Assembly: GCA_045540295.1 (NCBI GenBank)
Contig: JAZQGY010000011.1
Location: 1-64,000 of the forward strand
Source: SIG452 sp045540295
GTDB taxonomy: Bacteria > Bacillota > Clostridia > UMGS1840
Direction: 5' to 3'
DNA: 64,000 nt
A program made the position numbers and the translations under genes. A model generated the notes under the pieces. The model made no database searches. It was given only the letters and a program-made list of their open reading frames with translations, and had not been told where the DNA came from. Of this stretch, positions 7,619 to 16,137 are shown piece after piece. Position 1 is the first letter of the stretch, and each line of letters starts with the position of its first letter.

Positions 7619-8737
7619 TTACCTATTTGGGAAATATTGAAATAAATTGCATTTAATCATACCATTGTAAAGCTTTCGTTTTTTGTCGGAAAACTTTCCG
7701 TAATAATCTTCAAATTTTTCCTCAGGCGTTAGGATAAATGCAGACCAGCCCGGCAGCTTCTTACGAAATACCTGCCCCATCTGTTTATAAAGCAGACGGC
7801 ATGCTTCTTCGTCTAATAAGCGTTCTCCGTAAGGCGGATTGCAAACAATGGTCCCTTCTAAGTAGGGGGGATTGAAGTTTGCCACATCCCTTTGGGTGAT
7901 TTCCATTAAGTCAAAAGTATCCGACAGCTTGGCATTGTGGGTGGTTAATGCTACGGCATTCGGGTCAATGTCGGATGCTAAAATTTTCAGTTTGGAATCA
8001 GCTCTTATGAGGCTTTTTGCTTCCTCTTTGGCGTCTTTCCAGATTTTCTGGGGAATTTGCGGGAATTTCATTGCTGCAAACTCACGTTTGATGCCGGGAG
8101 CAATGTTTTTTGCAATCAGACCTGCTTCGATGGGGATGGTTCCTGACCCGGAAAATGGGTCTGCAAACACACCGTCATAACGGAAACGGCTTAAGGTAAC
8201 AATGGCAGCAGCAATGGTTTCCTTTAAGGGGGCCTGATTAGAATTTTTGCGGTAGCCACGTTTATGTAAGGGCTGACCTGAGGTATCTATCATCAGTGTT
8301 AAAACATCTTTCATCAGAGAAAATTCCACCTGATAAAGCGTTCCTGATTCAGGAAAATAACTCTGATGATATGCACCTTCCAGCGATTTTACAATCGCTT
8401 TTTTAATGACAGACTGGCAACCAGGTACGCTGAACAACTTGGATTTTAGAGAATAACCTTTCACGGGGAAGGCATCGTTTTTACCGATCCAGTCTTTCCA
8501 GGGGAGGCTTTTTGTAAAGTCAAACAGCTCATCAAAAGTGGTCACTTTTTTCTCTCCCATTTTGATGAGGATTCTTTCTCCGCAACGAACCCAAAGATTG
8601 CACCGGGCAATGGCCGAAAAATCCCCTAAAAAGGTGATTCTTCCGTCGGTGACTTCGGTGACCTCATAACCTAATTTTTTCACTTCTTTGGAAACCAAAG
8701 CTTCCATACCGAAGAGAGTTGTAATGATCAGTTCCAT
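7619..8737 (-). CDS. THUMP-domain SAM-dependent RNA methyltransferase (RlmL/YpsC-like)
   Basis: A 372-residue class I RNA methyltransferase. An N-terminal THUMP RNA-binding region (about 1-155) is followed by a Rossmann methyltransferase domain with DPFSGSGTIPIEAG (SAM-binding motif I) and NPPYGERL (the NPPY catalytic motif of base N-methyltransferases). The family includes RlmL (23S rRNA m2G2445) and B. subtilis YpsC. The start MELIITTLFGMEALV is the family's usual N-terminus. It lies one base after the stop of the HMA-protein gene with no good Shine-Dalgarno site, so translational coupling is likely. A start 9 codons upstream (MQGLPW) is possible but less family-like. Confidence 0.9.
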   Translation of the reverse strand: MELIITTLFGMEALVSKEVKKLGYEVTEVTDGRITFLGDFSAIARCNLWVRCGERILIKMGEKKVTTFDELFDFTKSLPWKDWIGKNDAFPVKGYSLKSKLFSVPGCQSVIKKAIVKSLEGAYHQSYFPESGTLYQVEFSLMKDVLTLMIDTSGQPLHKRGYRKNSNQAPLKETIAAAIVTLSRFRYDGVFADPFSGSGTIPIEAGLIAKNIAPGIKREFAAMKFPQIPQKIWKDAKEEAKSLIRADSKLKILASDIDPNAVALTTHNAKLSDTFDLMEITQRDVANFNPPYLEGTIVCNPPYGERLLDEEACRLLYKQMGQVFRKKLPGWSAFILTPEEKFEDYYGKFSDKKRKLYNGMIKCNLFQYFPNR

Positions 8738-8738
8738 A

Positions 8739-8939
8739 TTAGTTTGCCAGGGTAAACCCTGCATCTTCCACAGCTTCTTTGATGGCATCCATAGATACTT
8801 CTTTGGTGAGGTTCAGGGTTGCAGATTTTTCTTCTAAATTTACGGTTGCAGTTACACCTTCTAACTCGTTTAACGCATTTTCTACTCGTTTCTGGCAATG
8901 CGCACAGCTCATACCGTCAATATAAATTATCTTTTCCAT
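8739..8939 (-). CDS. Heavy-metal-associated domain protein (CopZ-like)
   Basis: A 66-residue single HMA domain with the metal-binding motif GMSCAHC (Cys12, Cys15) and the ferredoxin-like beta-alpha-beta-beta-alpha-beta pattern (VENALNELEGV, AVEDAGFTL). Such proteins carry Cu(I) to P-type ATPases, but no copper ATPase is nearby. The ribosome binding site AAGGAGT precedes ATG, and a strong extended -10 promoter lies about 35 bp upstream. The gene is the first of a two-gene unit with the RNA methyltransferase, an unexpected pairing. Confidence 0.9.
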   Translation of the reverse strand: MEKIIYIDGMSCAHCQKRVENALNELEGVTATVNLEEKSATLNLTKEVSMDAIKEAVEDAGFTLAN

Positions 8940-8974
8940 TGGAAATACTCCTTTTTCAGTAAAGTCTTTGGGTT

Positions 8975-9003
8975 ATTATAACATATTCTTTTCAAAAAAT
9001 CAA
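8975..9003 (-). promoter_or_regulatory. Extended -10 promoter of the HMA-protein operon
   Basis: Read on the minus strand, TTGATT (8998-9003) is followed after 17 bp by TATAAT (8975-8980) preceded by TGT, giving the extended -10 form. No CsoR or CopY operator was recognised. Confidence 0.8.
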
Positions 9004-9036
9004 TCGGACACAGAAATTCTGTGTCCGATTTTTTTA
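9002..9036. terminator. Terminator downstream of glmM
   Basis: CGGACACAGAA and TTCTGTGTCCG form an 11-bp stem. T-rich sequence follows on the plus strand, and ATTGATTTTTT follows on the minus strand where glmM ends at 9052. It insulates glmM from the next promoter. Confidence 0.8.
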
Positions 9037-9051
9037 TTTTTATTTTTTTGT

Positions 9052-10404
9052 TTATGATACAGAATATTCCTTTTTTAAATAGGATACAATTTTTTCTCCC
9101 AATTCGGATATTGCGGTATGATTTTCTCCCTCCAGCATCACCCGATACAGAGGCTCGGTTCCTGACGGACGAAGGAGAATTCTGCCACGCTCTCCCAAAC
9201 TTTTCTTTGTATCTTCCAATAATTTCAAAAGAGTTGCATCTGTTGGGATTTTTTTCTTGGCATCCTCTGTGGTTTTCACATTGTAAAGCACCTGAGGAAG
9301 TTTGACCATCAGTTTGGCAAGGTTGGAGAGAGTCTCTTTCTTTTCCAGAAGGATTTCTGCCATTTTAAGTGCTGTTAAAATGCCGTCTCCCGTAACGGCG
9401 TGATGGGGAAAAATAATATGACCTGACTGTTCTCCGCCAAGAGAATATCCGCCCTTTTTCAGTTCTTCCCACACATAGCGATCTCCCACCTTGGTAGATA
9501 CTACCGTAATACCTTGTTCTTTTGCAAAAAGTGTTAGTCCCAAATTGCTCATTACCGTTGCCACAAGAGTGTTTTGGGCTAAAGCGTTTTGTTGCTTTTG
9601 GTGATGGGCAAAAATAGCAAGTGCCTGGTCCCCGTCAACTTCTTGTCCGTATTCGTCACAAAAAAGAGCACGGTCGCCGTCACCGTCAAATGCAATTCCA
9701 ATGGTTGCATCGACCTCTTTGGTGAATCGGGAGATGGTTTCCAGATAGGTGGAACCGCAGTTTTTGTTGATATTGATTCCGTTTGGCTGATTGGATGTGA
9801 CAAAAACTTCGGCACCCAGACGAGTAAACACTTCTTCGGCAATTTGTGAGGTTGCTCCGTTGGCACAGTCTAAGGCAACCTTGATGCCGTCAAGATTTTG
9901 AGAAACAATCCCCAAAAGCCATGTGATATAGTCTTCTTTTGCATTGGGAGAGGGGAGAATTTTACCAATTTGTTCTCCGGTTGCAAGGGGGATTTCTGTA
10001 CTGTTTTTTATCAGGGATTCAATTTTATCCTCGATTTCATCGGGGAATTTGATGCCGTTTTCATCAAACAGCTTGATGCCGTTATATTCCACGGGATTAT
10101 GGGAGGCTGATACCATCATACCGGCATCACATTGATAGATATTCGTAAGAAGACTTACCGCAGGCGTGGGAATCACTCCTAATTTCAGGACATTGGCACC
10201 TGCAGACGTTAGTCCGCTAATTAATGCAGATTCCAGCATATCTCCTGAAATACGAGTGTCTTTTCCGATGGCAACTTTGGGGGTGTGATGCCTTTTTTGC
10301 AGATAACAGGCAACTGCTTGTCCCACGTTATATGCTAGGTGGCAGGTGATCTCGCAGTTTGCAATTCCTCTGATGCCGTCGGTGCCAAAAAGCCTTCCCG
10401 TCAT
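9052..10404 (-). CDS. glmM: Phosphoglucosamine mutase
   Basis: A 450-residue enzyme converting glucosamine-6-phosphate to glucosamine-1-phosphate for UDP-GlcNAc and peptidoglycan synthesis in the cytoplasm. The N-terminus LFGTDGIRG, the active phosphoserine Ser101 in MVSASHNP, the metal loop DGDGDR and the C-terminal phosphate-binding loop RPSGTEPLYR are all present, and length fits the family. ATG is preceded by AAAGGAGT. It lies 7 bp after the SLH-domain gene, so both are probably transcribed from the promoter near 11670-11699. Confidence 0.96.
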   Translation of the reverse strand: MTGRLFGTDGIRGIANCEITCHLAYNVGQAVACYLQKRHHTPKVAIGKDTRISGDMLESALISGLTSAGANVLKLGVIPTPAVSLLTNIYQCDAGMMVSASHNPVEYNGIKLFDENGIKFPDEIEDKIESLIKNSTEIPLATGEQIGKILPSPNAKEDYITWLLGIVSQNLDGIKVALDCANGATSQIAEEVFTRLGAEVFVTSNQPNGININKNCGSTYLETISRFTKEVDATIGIAFDGDGDRALFCDEYGQEVDGDQALAIFAHHQKQQNALAQNTLVATVMSNLGLTLFAKEQGITVVSTKVGDRYVWEELKKGGYSLGGEQSGHIIFPHHAVTGDGILTALKMAEILLEKKETLSNLAKLMVKLPQVLYNVKTTEDAKKKIPTDATLLKLLEDTKKSLGERGRILLRPSGTEPLYRVMLEGENHTAISELGEKIVSYLKKEYSVS

Positions 10405-10411
10405 GTGTTAA

Positions 10412-11593
10412 TTACTCCTTTATCACTAAAATTTCATGTAACACATTATCGTAACATAAGGCAACAACCGTATCACCGGTTTCATATTTGCTGTCAGTGA
10501 TTTCTAAAAAGTCGGTGAGTTCCACTTTACCGTTTGCTCCATACTCATAAACATGAACGGGATCGTTTACCTCGTATAGCTTTTCTAAGGTTCCGATCAG
10601 GGAGGTAAGTTCCATTCCTTTTTGTTTATAGGTTTCTTTCACCGTTCCCACAACAATGTGTCGTTTGGTATTGTTGCCCACATTGAGGACTTCTATACGG
10701 TTTAATAAATGCGGAAGATTTTTGACGTTGAAGCCGATGCTGACCTGCCGGATTTCGTCGAAGAGATTTCTGTAATAAGAAATGACATCTCCCGGTTTAA
10801 TGGTGGTATCGTCTACAAGTACACTTCTGGTAATATTTACATCTTCGGAAAGCAGAAGTGTGGTCAGTTTTCCGTTTTGGTAGCCTTCCAGTTTGGTAAT
10901 CAGTTCACCGTGTTCATTTGCCACGGTAGACACACGGGATACCACAAAGAAATAGGTATTGGCTTTTAAATCTGCTTCCTCTTCGGTGAGTTCTTCGTCG
11001 GTATCTTTGGGTGCTTCATAGTTCATAGCCCGCTCCAGTACGGCAGCAATTTCAGCACGGGTGATTTCTCTTTCGGGGCCGAAGGAACCGTCGGGATAAC
11101 CGGTTACCAAACCGTTTCGAGCTAAGATTTTAACAGCATCTGCATATTCTTCATTTACTTCGTCAAAATCACGGAAAGGGATGGATTTGTCTGTGGGAGT
11201 GTTTGTTAATTCCAATGCTATGTACAACGCATACGCCACTTCCTGACGGGTAATGTTTTGATTGGGGAAAAATTTTTCCGCTGTGATAAAATATCCGCCA
11301 CTATAAGAAACATAGGGATAAAACCAATCAGTTTTTACCACATCCTGATAGGAAACAGCTTTTTTGTTTCCGAAAATCAAGGTGACCAGCTTAGCAAATT
11401 CCCCGCGGGTGATATTTTGTTCGGGACGAAAAGTCCCGTCGGGATATCCGTTGATGTAGCCTGCTTCAGACAGGTTTTCAATGGCAGATTCCGCCCAGGA
11501 GTAATCCTTGGTAATGTCTGGGAATGCAAATACATTTATTGTCAGCATAGCAACAATCAGGATGATTGGCAACAGTTGTTTCAGTAATTTCAT
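10412..11593 (-). CDS. Exported S-layer homology (SLH) domain protein
   Basis: A 393-residue surface protein. The start MKLLKQLLPIILIVAML at 11593 follows GGAAAGGAAG and opens a signal peptide; upstream in-frame codons lack one. Three SLH repeats occupy about residues 25-195, with GYINGYPDGTFRPEQNITR in the first and GLVTGYPDGSFGPEREITR in the third; the second is more divergent. SLH trimers bind pyruvylated secondary wall polymers, anchoring proteins to the cell wall. The remaining about 190 residues are beta-rich and unrecognised. It forms a unit with glmM, suggesting coordinated envelope growth. Confidence 0.9.
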   Translation of the reverse strand: MKLLKQLLPIILIVAMLTINVFAFPDITKDYSWAESAIENLSEAGYINGYPDGTFRPEQNITRGEFAKLVTLIFGNKKAVSYQDVVKTDWFYPYVSYSGGYFITAEKFFPNQNITRQEVAYALYIALELTNTPTDKSIPFRDFDEVNEEYADAVKILARNGLVTGYPDGSFGPEREITRAEIAAVLERAMNYEAPKDTDEELTEEEADLKANTYFFVVSRVSTVANEHGELITKLEGYQNGKLTTLLLSEDVNITRSVLVDDTTIKPGDVISYYRNLFDEIRQVSIGFNVKNLPHLLNRIEVLNVGNNTKRHIVVGTVKETYKQKGMELTSLIGTLEKLYEVNDPVHVYEYGANGKVELTDFLEITDSKYETGDTVVALCYDNVLHEILVIKE

Positions 11594-11669
11594 AAGGGTT
11601 CTTCCTTTCCGGGTTATTTTGGTAATATAGACGAAGAATTTTGAAAAAAGTTGCAAAATCTTTTTTCTC

Positions 11670-11699
11670 ATTATAACTGAAAAGGGGAGTTTTTGTCAA
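11670..11699 (-). promoter_or_regulatory. Sigma-A promoter of SLH gene-glmM
   Basis: Read on the minus strand, TTGACA (11694-11699) and TATAAT (11670-11675) are both full consensus with an 18-bp spacer. They lie about 75 bp upstream of the SLH gene start. Confidence 0.82.
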
Positions 11700-11745
11700 T
11701 AATAAAACAACGGATTAAAAAACCTTGTGAAAAAGGAGCAAAACA

Positions 11746-12438
11746 ATGTGGCTGATGATTGGGAAAACTGCACTGATTTATATTGTGGTGAATATTGCTA
11801 TGCGCTGCATGGGAAAACGGCAAGTGGGAGAGCTTTCTACCTCAGAAGTGATTGTGGCGTTTTTAATTTCAGAAGTGGCATCTGCTCCCATCGGAAATCC
11901 GGATGTATCTTTGTGGCATAACATCGGTGCAATTTTTGTGTTGGTGGCAATGGAATTTATTTACTCTTATCTCAGTATCAAGTGGCCTTTCTTTATGACA
12001 CTGACCCAAGGAAGACCAACAGTGATTATTGAAAACGGAACCATCCGGGAAAAAGCTCTTTTAAGAAACCGTTTAACCATTACAGAACTAAACGAGGAAC
12101 TTCGTTTAAAAAATATTAACATATCAGATGTATATCTTGCTATTATTGAAAATAACGGACAATTAAGCATCATTCCCACAAACGGAGCATCAGGGGTTAC
12201 CCGCAGTGACCTTGGAATCAAAACGAAAGAATCACCGCAGGATTTCGCAGTGATTATTGACGGAAAAATTCTGGAAGGAAATTTAAAACGGGCAGGGCAG
12301 AATCAAAAGTGGTTGGAAGGATATCTTCGCTCTCAAAAGGTGAAATCGGAAAAAGAGGTTTTAGTCTTGTACGCCGACCAAAACGGAGCTACCTTTTTTC
12401 AGAAAAAAATGCCTAAAAAAAAGGGTAAAAAAAGTTGA
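11746..12438 (+). CDS. DUF421 membrane protein (YetF/YcaP-like)
   Basis: A 230-residue protein with three N-terminal membrane helices (about 5-85) and a cytoplasmic DUF421 domain. The conserved MRCMGKRQVGELSTSE segment, and QGRPTVIIENGTIREKALLRNRLT followed by ELNEELRLKNI, are typical of YetF proteins. B. subtilis relatives are linked to spore germination and membrane function, but the biochemical role is unknown. The C-terminus is unusually lysine-rich (MPKKKGKKS). The ribosome binding site is AAGGAGC. It precedes the pfl promoter without an obvious terminator. Confidence 0.88.
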   Translation: MWLMIGKTALIYIVVNIAMRCMGKRQVGELSTSEVIVAFLISEVASAPIGNPDVSLWHNIGAIFVLVAMEFIYSYLSIKWPFFMTLTQGRPTVIIENGTIREKALLRNRLTITELNEELRLKNINISDVYLAIIENNGQLSIIPTNGASGVTRSDLGIKTKESPQDFAVIIDGKILEGNLKRAGQNQKWLEGYLRSQKVKSEKEVLVLYADQNGATFFQKKMPKKKGKKS

Positions 12439-12457
12439 ATCTTGTGTAAAACTTGAA

Positions 12458-12486
12458 TTGACAAAAAGCAAGGGATATGATATAAT
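12458..12486 (+). promoter_or_regulatory. Full-consensus promoter of pflB-pflA
   Basis: TTGACA (12458-12463), a 17-bp spacer and TATAAT (12481-12486) match the sigma-A consensus exactly, and TGA before the -10 adds an extended -10 element. Such a strong promoter fits a highly expressed fermentative enzyme. Confidence 0.9.
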
Positions 12487-12506
12487 TAATCTGACGTAAT
12501 GATGAG

Positions 12507-12535
12507 ACGGATTGAAAACCTGTGTTTTAATCCGT
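12507..12535 (+). promoter_or_regulatory. 5' leader hairpin of pflB
   Basis: ACGGATT and AATCCGT, continued by AAAAC and GTTTT with one bulged G, form a 12-bp stem closed by CTGT. It begins about 14 nt after the predicted transcription start and has no T-run after it, so it looks more like an mRNA-stabilising or protein-binding leader stem than a terminator. Confidence 0.5.
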
Positions 12536-12583
12536 TTATCTGTATTCAGTACACTTTGGCAAAGAAGAAAAGAGGGTGTTAAC

Positions 12584-14797
12584 ATGGAATTTAAAAGCGG
12601 AATCTGGCAGGCTGAAATCAATGTCAGAGATTTTATTTTGAATAACTATACTGAATATACAGGTGACGAAAGTTTTTTGGCAGGACCCACCGACCGTACC
12701 CGTGAGCTGTGGCATCAGCTTTCCAAGAAAATGGAAGTGGAGCGGGAACGTGGCGGTGTTTACGATATTGACGAGCATACGATTTCCACCGTATCTTCCC
12801 ATAAACCCGGCTATATTGACAAGGACTTGGAGCAGATTGTGGGTGTGCAGACGGACGAGCCTTTAAAAAGAGCCATTATGCCCTTTGGCGGAATCCGTTT
12901 GGTGCATAATTCCCTGGAAGCCTACGGCAAAAAAATGGACCCTGAGGTTGCCAATATTTTTAAATATCGAAAAACTCATAATGACGGCGTGTTTGATGCT
13001 TATACAGATGAAATGAAAAAAGCACGTCACACCGGCATTATCACCGGTCTTCCCGATGCATACGGCAGAGGCAGAATTATCGGTGACTACCGTCGTGTGG
13101 CACTCTATGGGGTGGATTTTTTAATTGAGCAGAAAGAAATCGCCAAAAAGAAAATCAATCCCGTGATTATGGATAGCCCTCACATCCGTCTGCGGGAAGA
13201 AATTTCCGAGCAGATTCGTTCTTTAAAGGAATTAAAAGTGATGGCAGAAAGCTACGGCTTTGATATTTCCCGTCCTGCAACCAACGTAAAAGAAGCAATT
13301 CAATGGTTGTATTTCGGATATTTAGGTGCTGTAAAAGAGCAAAACGGTGCGGCGATGTCCTTGGGCAGAGTGTCTACCTTCTTAGACTGCTATGCAGAAA
13401 AGGACTTACAGGAAGGAACTTTCACCGAAGAAGAAATCCAGGAATTTGTGGATCACTTCATTATGAAACTTCGTATTGTACGCTTCCTTCGTACGCCTGC
13501 GTATGACGAACTGTTCTCCGGTGACCCTACCTGGATTACTGAGGCAATCGGCGGTATGGCAGAAAACGGCAAGAGCTTAGTTTCCAAAATGTCTTACAGA
13601 TTCTTGCATACCCTGACCAATTTAGGCCCTGCTCCCGAACCTAATATGACGGTTCTTTGGAGTGAAAATCTACCGGAAGCTTTTAAACAGTACTGTGCAA
13701 AAGTTTCCATTTCAACTTCTTCTATCCAGTATGAAAATGATGACTTAATGAGAGAATGCTTCGGCGATGACTACGGAATTGCCTGCTGTGTATCCGCTAT
13801 GAAAATCGGTAAACAGATGCAGTTTTTCGGTGCCCGAGCAAACTTAGCAAAAGCGCTGCTTTATGCCATCAATAACGGAATGGACGAAAAGTATGCAGAG
13901 CAGGTTGGACCCCGGGTTGGTGCGCTCACCGGCGAATATTTAGATTACGATGAAGTGTTGGAAAAATTTGATAAAATTTCCGACTGGTTGGCAGAGCTTT
14001 ATATCAACACCTTAAATATTATTCACTATATGCACGACAAGTACTGCTACGAAAAGCTGGAAATGGCATTGCATGATGAACATATTGTGAGAACTTCCGC
14101 TTGCGGTATGGCAGGGTTATCTGTTGTGGCAGACAGCTTGTCTGCAATCCGCTATGCAAAAGTAAAACCCATCCGTGACGAAAACGGTATTGCAGTGGAC
14201 TTTGAAATTGAGGGTGACTATCCCAAATACGGCAATAATGATCCCAAGGCAGATGAAATTGCTGTTGCTGTGGTGGAAAACTTTATGAAGAAACTGGCAG
14301 GACACACCACTTACCGTGATTCCAAGCCTACTATGTCTATCTTAACCATTACCTCCAACGTGGTATACGGCAAGAAGACCGGTTCCACTCCGGACGGCAG
14401 AAAAGGCGGAGAACCGTTTGCACCCGGTGCAAATCCCATGCACGGCAGAGATTCCAAGGGTTGTATCGCTTCCATGAAATCGGTGGCAAAACTGCCTTAC
14501 GAGTATTCGGAGGACGGTATTTCTTACACCTTCTCTATTATCCCCTCTGCATTGGGTAAAACCGAAGAAGAAAAAGTAGATAATCTGGTTTCCTTGCTGG
14601 ACGGTTATTTTGGGGATACCGGGCATCACATCAACGTGAATGTTATCAATAAGGATGTTCTCTTGGATGCTATGGACCATCCCGAAAAATATCCTCAGCT
14701 GACCATCCGTGTATCCGGTTATGCCGTAAACTTCATTAAGCTGACCCGAGAACAGCAATTGGATGTTATTAACAGAACATTCCATACCCGTTTTTAA
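12584..14797 (+). CDS. pflB: Formate C-acetyltransferase (pyruvate formate-lyase)
   Basis: A 737-residue glycyl-radical enzyme that splits pyruvate with CoA into acetyl-CoA and formate in anaerobic fermentation. The catalytic Cys401-Cys402 pair is in GIACCVSAM, and the radical Gly712 is in RVSGYAVNF near the C-terminus. Length matches PflB. The start at 12584 follows GAGGGTG; the frame is open further upstream but includes the promoter leader. The activating enzyme gene follows 49 bp later, and pta-ackA elsewhere in the window supplies the acetate branch. Confidence 0.97.
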   Translation: MEFKSGIWQAEINVRDFILNNYTEYTGDESFLAGPTDRTRELWHQLSKKMEVERERGGVYDIDEHTISTVSSHKPGYIDKDLEQIVGVQTDEPLKRAIMPFGGIRLVHNSLEAYGKKMDPEVANIFKYRKTHNDGVFDAYTDEMKKARHTGIITGLPDAYGRGRIIGDYRRVALYGVDFLIEQKEIAKKKINPVIMDSPHIRLREEISEQIRSLKELKVMAESYGFDISRPATNVKEAIQWLYFGYLGAVKEQNGAAMSLGRVSTFLDCYAEKDLQEGTFTEEEIQEFVDHFIMKLRIVRFLRTPAYDELFSGDPTWITEAIGGMAENGKSLVSKMSYRFLHTLTNLGPAPEPNMTVLWSENLPEAFKQYCAKVSISTSSIQYENDDLMRECFGDDYGIACCVSAMKIGKQMQFFGARANLAKALLYAINNGMDEKYAEQVGPRVGALTGEYLDYDEVLEKFDKISDWLAELYINTLNIIHYMHDKYCYEKLEMALHDEHIVRTSACGMAGLSVVADSLSAIRYAKVKPIRDENGIAVDFEIEGDYPKYGNNDPKADEIAVAVVENFMKKLAGHTTYRDSKPTMSILTITSNVVYGKKTGSTPDGRKGGEPFAPGANPMHGRDSKGCIASMKSVAKLPYEYSEDGISYTFSIIPSALGKTEEEKVDNLVSLLDGYFGDTGHHINVNVINKDVLLDAMDHPEKYPQLTIRVSGYAVNFIKLTREQQLDVINRTFHTRF

Positions 14798-14846
14798 TAT
14801 CAGTTGCAAAAAGAAACTTCTAAAATAAGCTGAAAGGTAACAAGCT

Positions 14847-15551
14847 ATGGAAGGATTTATTCATTCGGTAGAAACCTTTGGTGCTGTGGACGGCCCCGGA
14901 CTTCGCTATGTGGTGTTTATGCAGGGATGTCCGCTTCGGTGCCTGTTTTGCCATAATCCTGATTCCTGGAAGATGCAGGAAGGTACCAAAAAAACGGATA
15001 CTGAACTGATTTCCGACATTTTAGAGTACAAGAACTTCATCAAGCGGGGAGGCGTCACTTTTTCGGGGGGCGAGCCTTTGGTGCAACCTATGTTTTTAAG
15101 GTCCATGCTTCGCCAGTGCAGAAAACACGGATTGCATACTGCCATTGATACTGCAGGCTCTGTGCCTACCGAGCTATCGGGTCCCGCCATCTGTGAGGCA
15201 GATTTAATCCTTTTGGATATTAAAACGCTGGATGAGGAGCTTTATCCCGAACTGACAGGGCATACCATCCATAATAATCTTGCCACCTTGCAGTATTGCG
15301 AGGATATCGGAAAACCCGTTTGGATTCGTCACGTTCTGGTGCCGGGCTACACCCTGGTAAAAGAACGCATGGAAAAACTGGCAGCCTACCTAAAAAGATT
15401 TTCTTGCATCAAACGGATTGATTTGTTGCCTTTTCATAAGCTTGGAGAATATAAATGGGAAGAGCTTGGAATCCCTTACAAATTATATGATACACCTGTT
15501 CCCACCGAGGAAGAAATGGCAATGGCAAAAGAAATTTTTGGTTTGCAATAA
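14847..15551 (+). CDS. pflA: Pyruvate formate-lyase activating enzyme
   Basis: A 234-residue radical SAM enzyme that installs the glycyl radical on PflB. The CxxxCxxC cluster motif is C28, C32 and C35 (GCPLRCLFCHNP), followed by VTFSGGEPLVQP (SAM-binding GGEP) and the downstream DLLPFHKLGEYKW region typical of PflA. Length is close to E. coli PflA. It directly follows pflB, so both are probably transcribed together. Confidence 0.96.
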   Translation: MEGFIHSVETFGAVDGPGLRYVVFMQGCPLRCLFCHNPDSWKMQEGTKKTDTELISDILEYKNFIKRGGVTFSGGEPLVQPMFLRSMLRQCRKHGLHTAIDTAGSVPTELSGPAICEADLILLDIKTLDEELYPELTGHTIHNNLATLQYCEDIGKPVWIRHVLVPGYTLVKERMEKLAAYLKRFSCIKRIDLLPFHKLGEYKWEELGIPYKLYDTPVPTEEEMAMAKEIFGLQ

Positions 15552-15578
15552 AGAAATCGTTTGTTGGAGGTGTTTTTG

Positions 15579-16016
15579 ATGAGGAAATATTTAGCTTTCA
15601 TTATGGTGTTTATCTGTCTTGTAGGATTGGTTGGATGCAATTCTTCCAAAACTGCGGAAACTTTTAAAAGTACTGATGACAAGCTTGACGAAAATTCCTC
15701 CGCTGAGGCGCTTCTGCCAGAAATTACATTGGAGAACGCAATTGGCGAGACAGCAACTTTGTCTGAAGAAGATGCCAACATCGTTTTGAAAATATTGGAA
15801 AACGGTGAGTGGTATGGAGAACCCACAGAATGTGCTTCGGATTGCCGGCTTATGATTGGAGAAAACTATTTATCTTATCATTCCGAGTGTGGTAGCTTTA
15901 GCGGTACATTTAAGGGAGAAACCATTTCTCATCGAGGCAGTTTAACCATTGATGATGAAACTCAACAACTGGTGAACAGCATCTTTGAAAAATATGTTGC
16001 ACTGGGAAAATATTAG
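15579..16016 (+). CDS. Putative lipoprotein of unknown function
   Basis: A 145-residue predicted lipoprotein. The start at 15579 follows TTGGAGGTG and gives a short signal sequence ending in the lipobox LVGC (Cys20), followed by a Ser/Asp/Glu-rich linker. The mature domain contains two closely spaced cysteines (ECASDC) and a third further on (SECGSF). I do not recognise the family. It lies 27 bp after pflA and ends before a strong terminator, so it may be the last gene of the pfl transcript. Confidence 0.75.
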   Translation: MRKYLAFIMVFICLVGLVGCNSSKTAETFKSTDDKLDENSSAEALLPEITLENAIGETATLSEEDANIVLKILENGEWYGEPTECASDCRLMIGENYLSYHSECGSFSGTFKGETISHRGSLTIDDETQQLVNSIFEKYVALGKY

Positions 16017-16061
16017 TTGGAATAAATACGGTTGTTTTTCAGCAATATATTATAACAAGAG

Positions 16062-16094
16062 GTAAAAAAGGAGTGGAAACACTCCTTTTTTTGT
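16062..16094 (+). terminator. Terminator after the lipoprotein gene
   Basis: AAAAAAGGAGTG and CACTCCTTTTTTT pair around a GAAA loop and end in a T-run. It closes the pfl-lipoprotein region. Confidence 0.9.
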
Positions 16095-16137
16095 ATTCTT
16101 TTTTAAAAAATGGGAAGAATCCATTTGAGGTGATTGT

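Noticed and set aside
12430..12480. Rex operator ahead of pflB
   Set aside because: TTGTG...GACAA elements occur but not with the TTGTTAA-N4-TTAACAA type symmetry and spacing.
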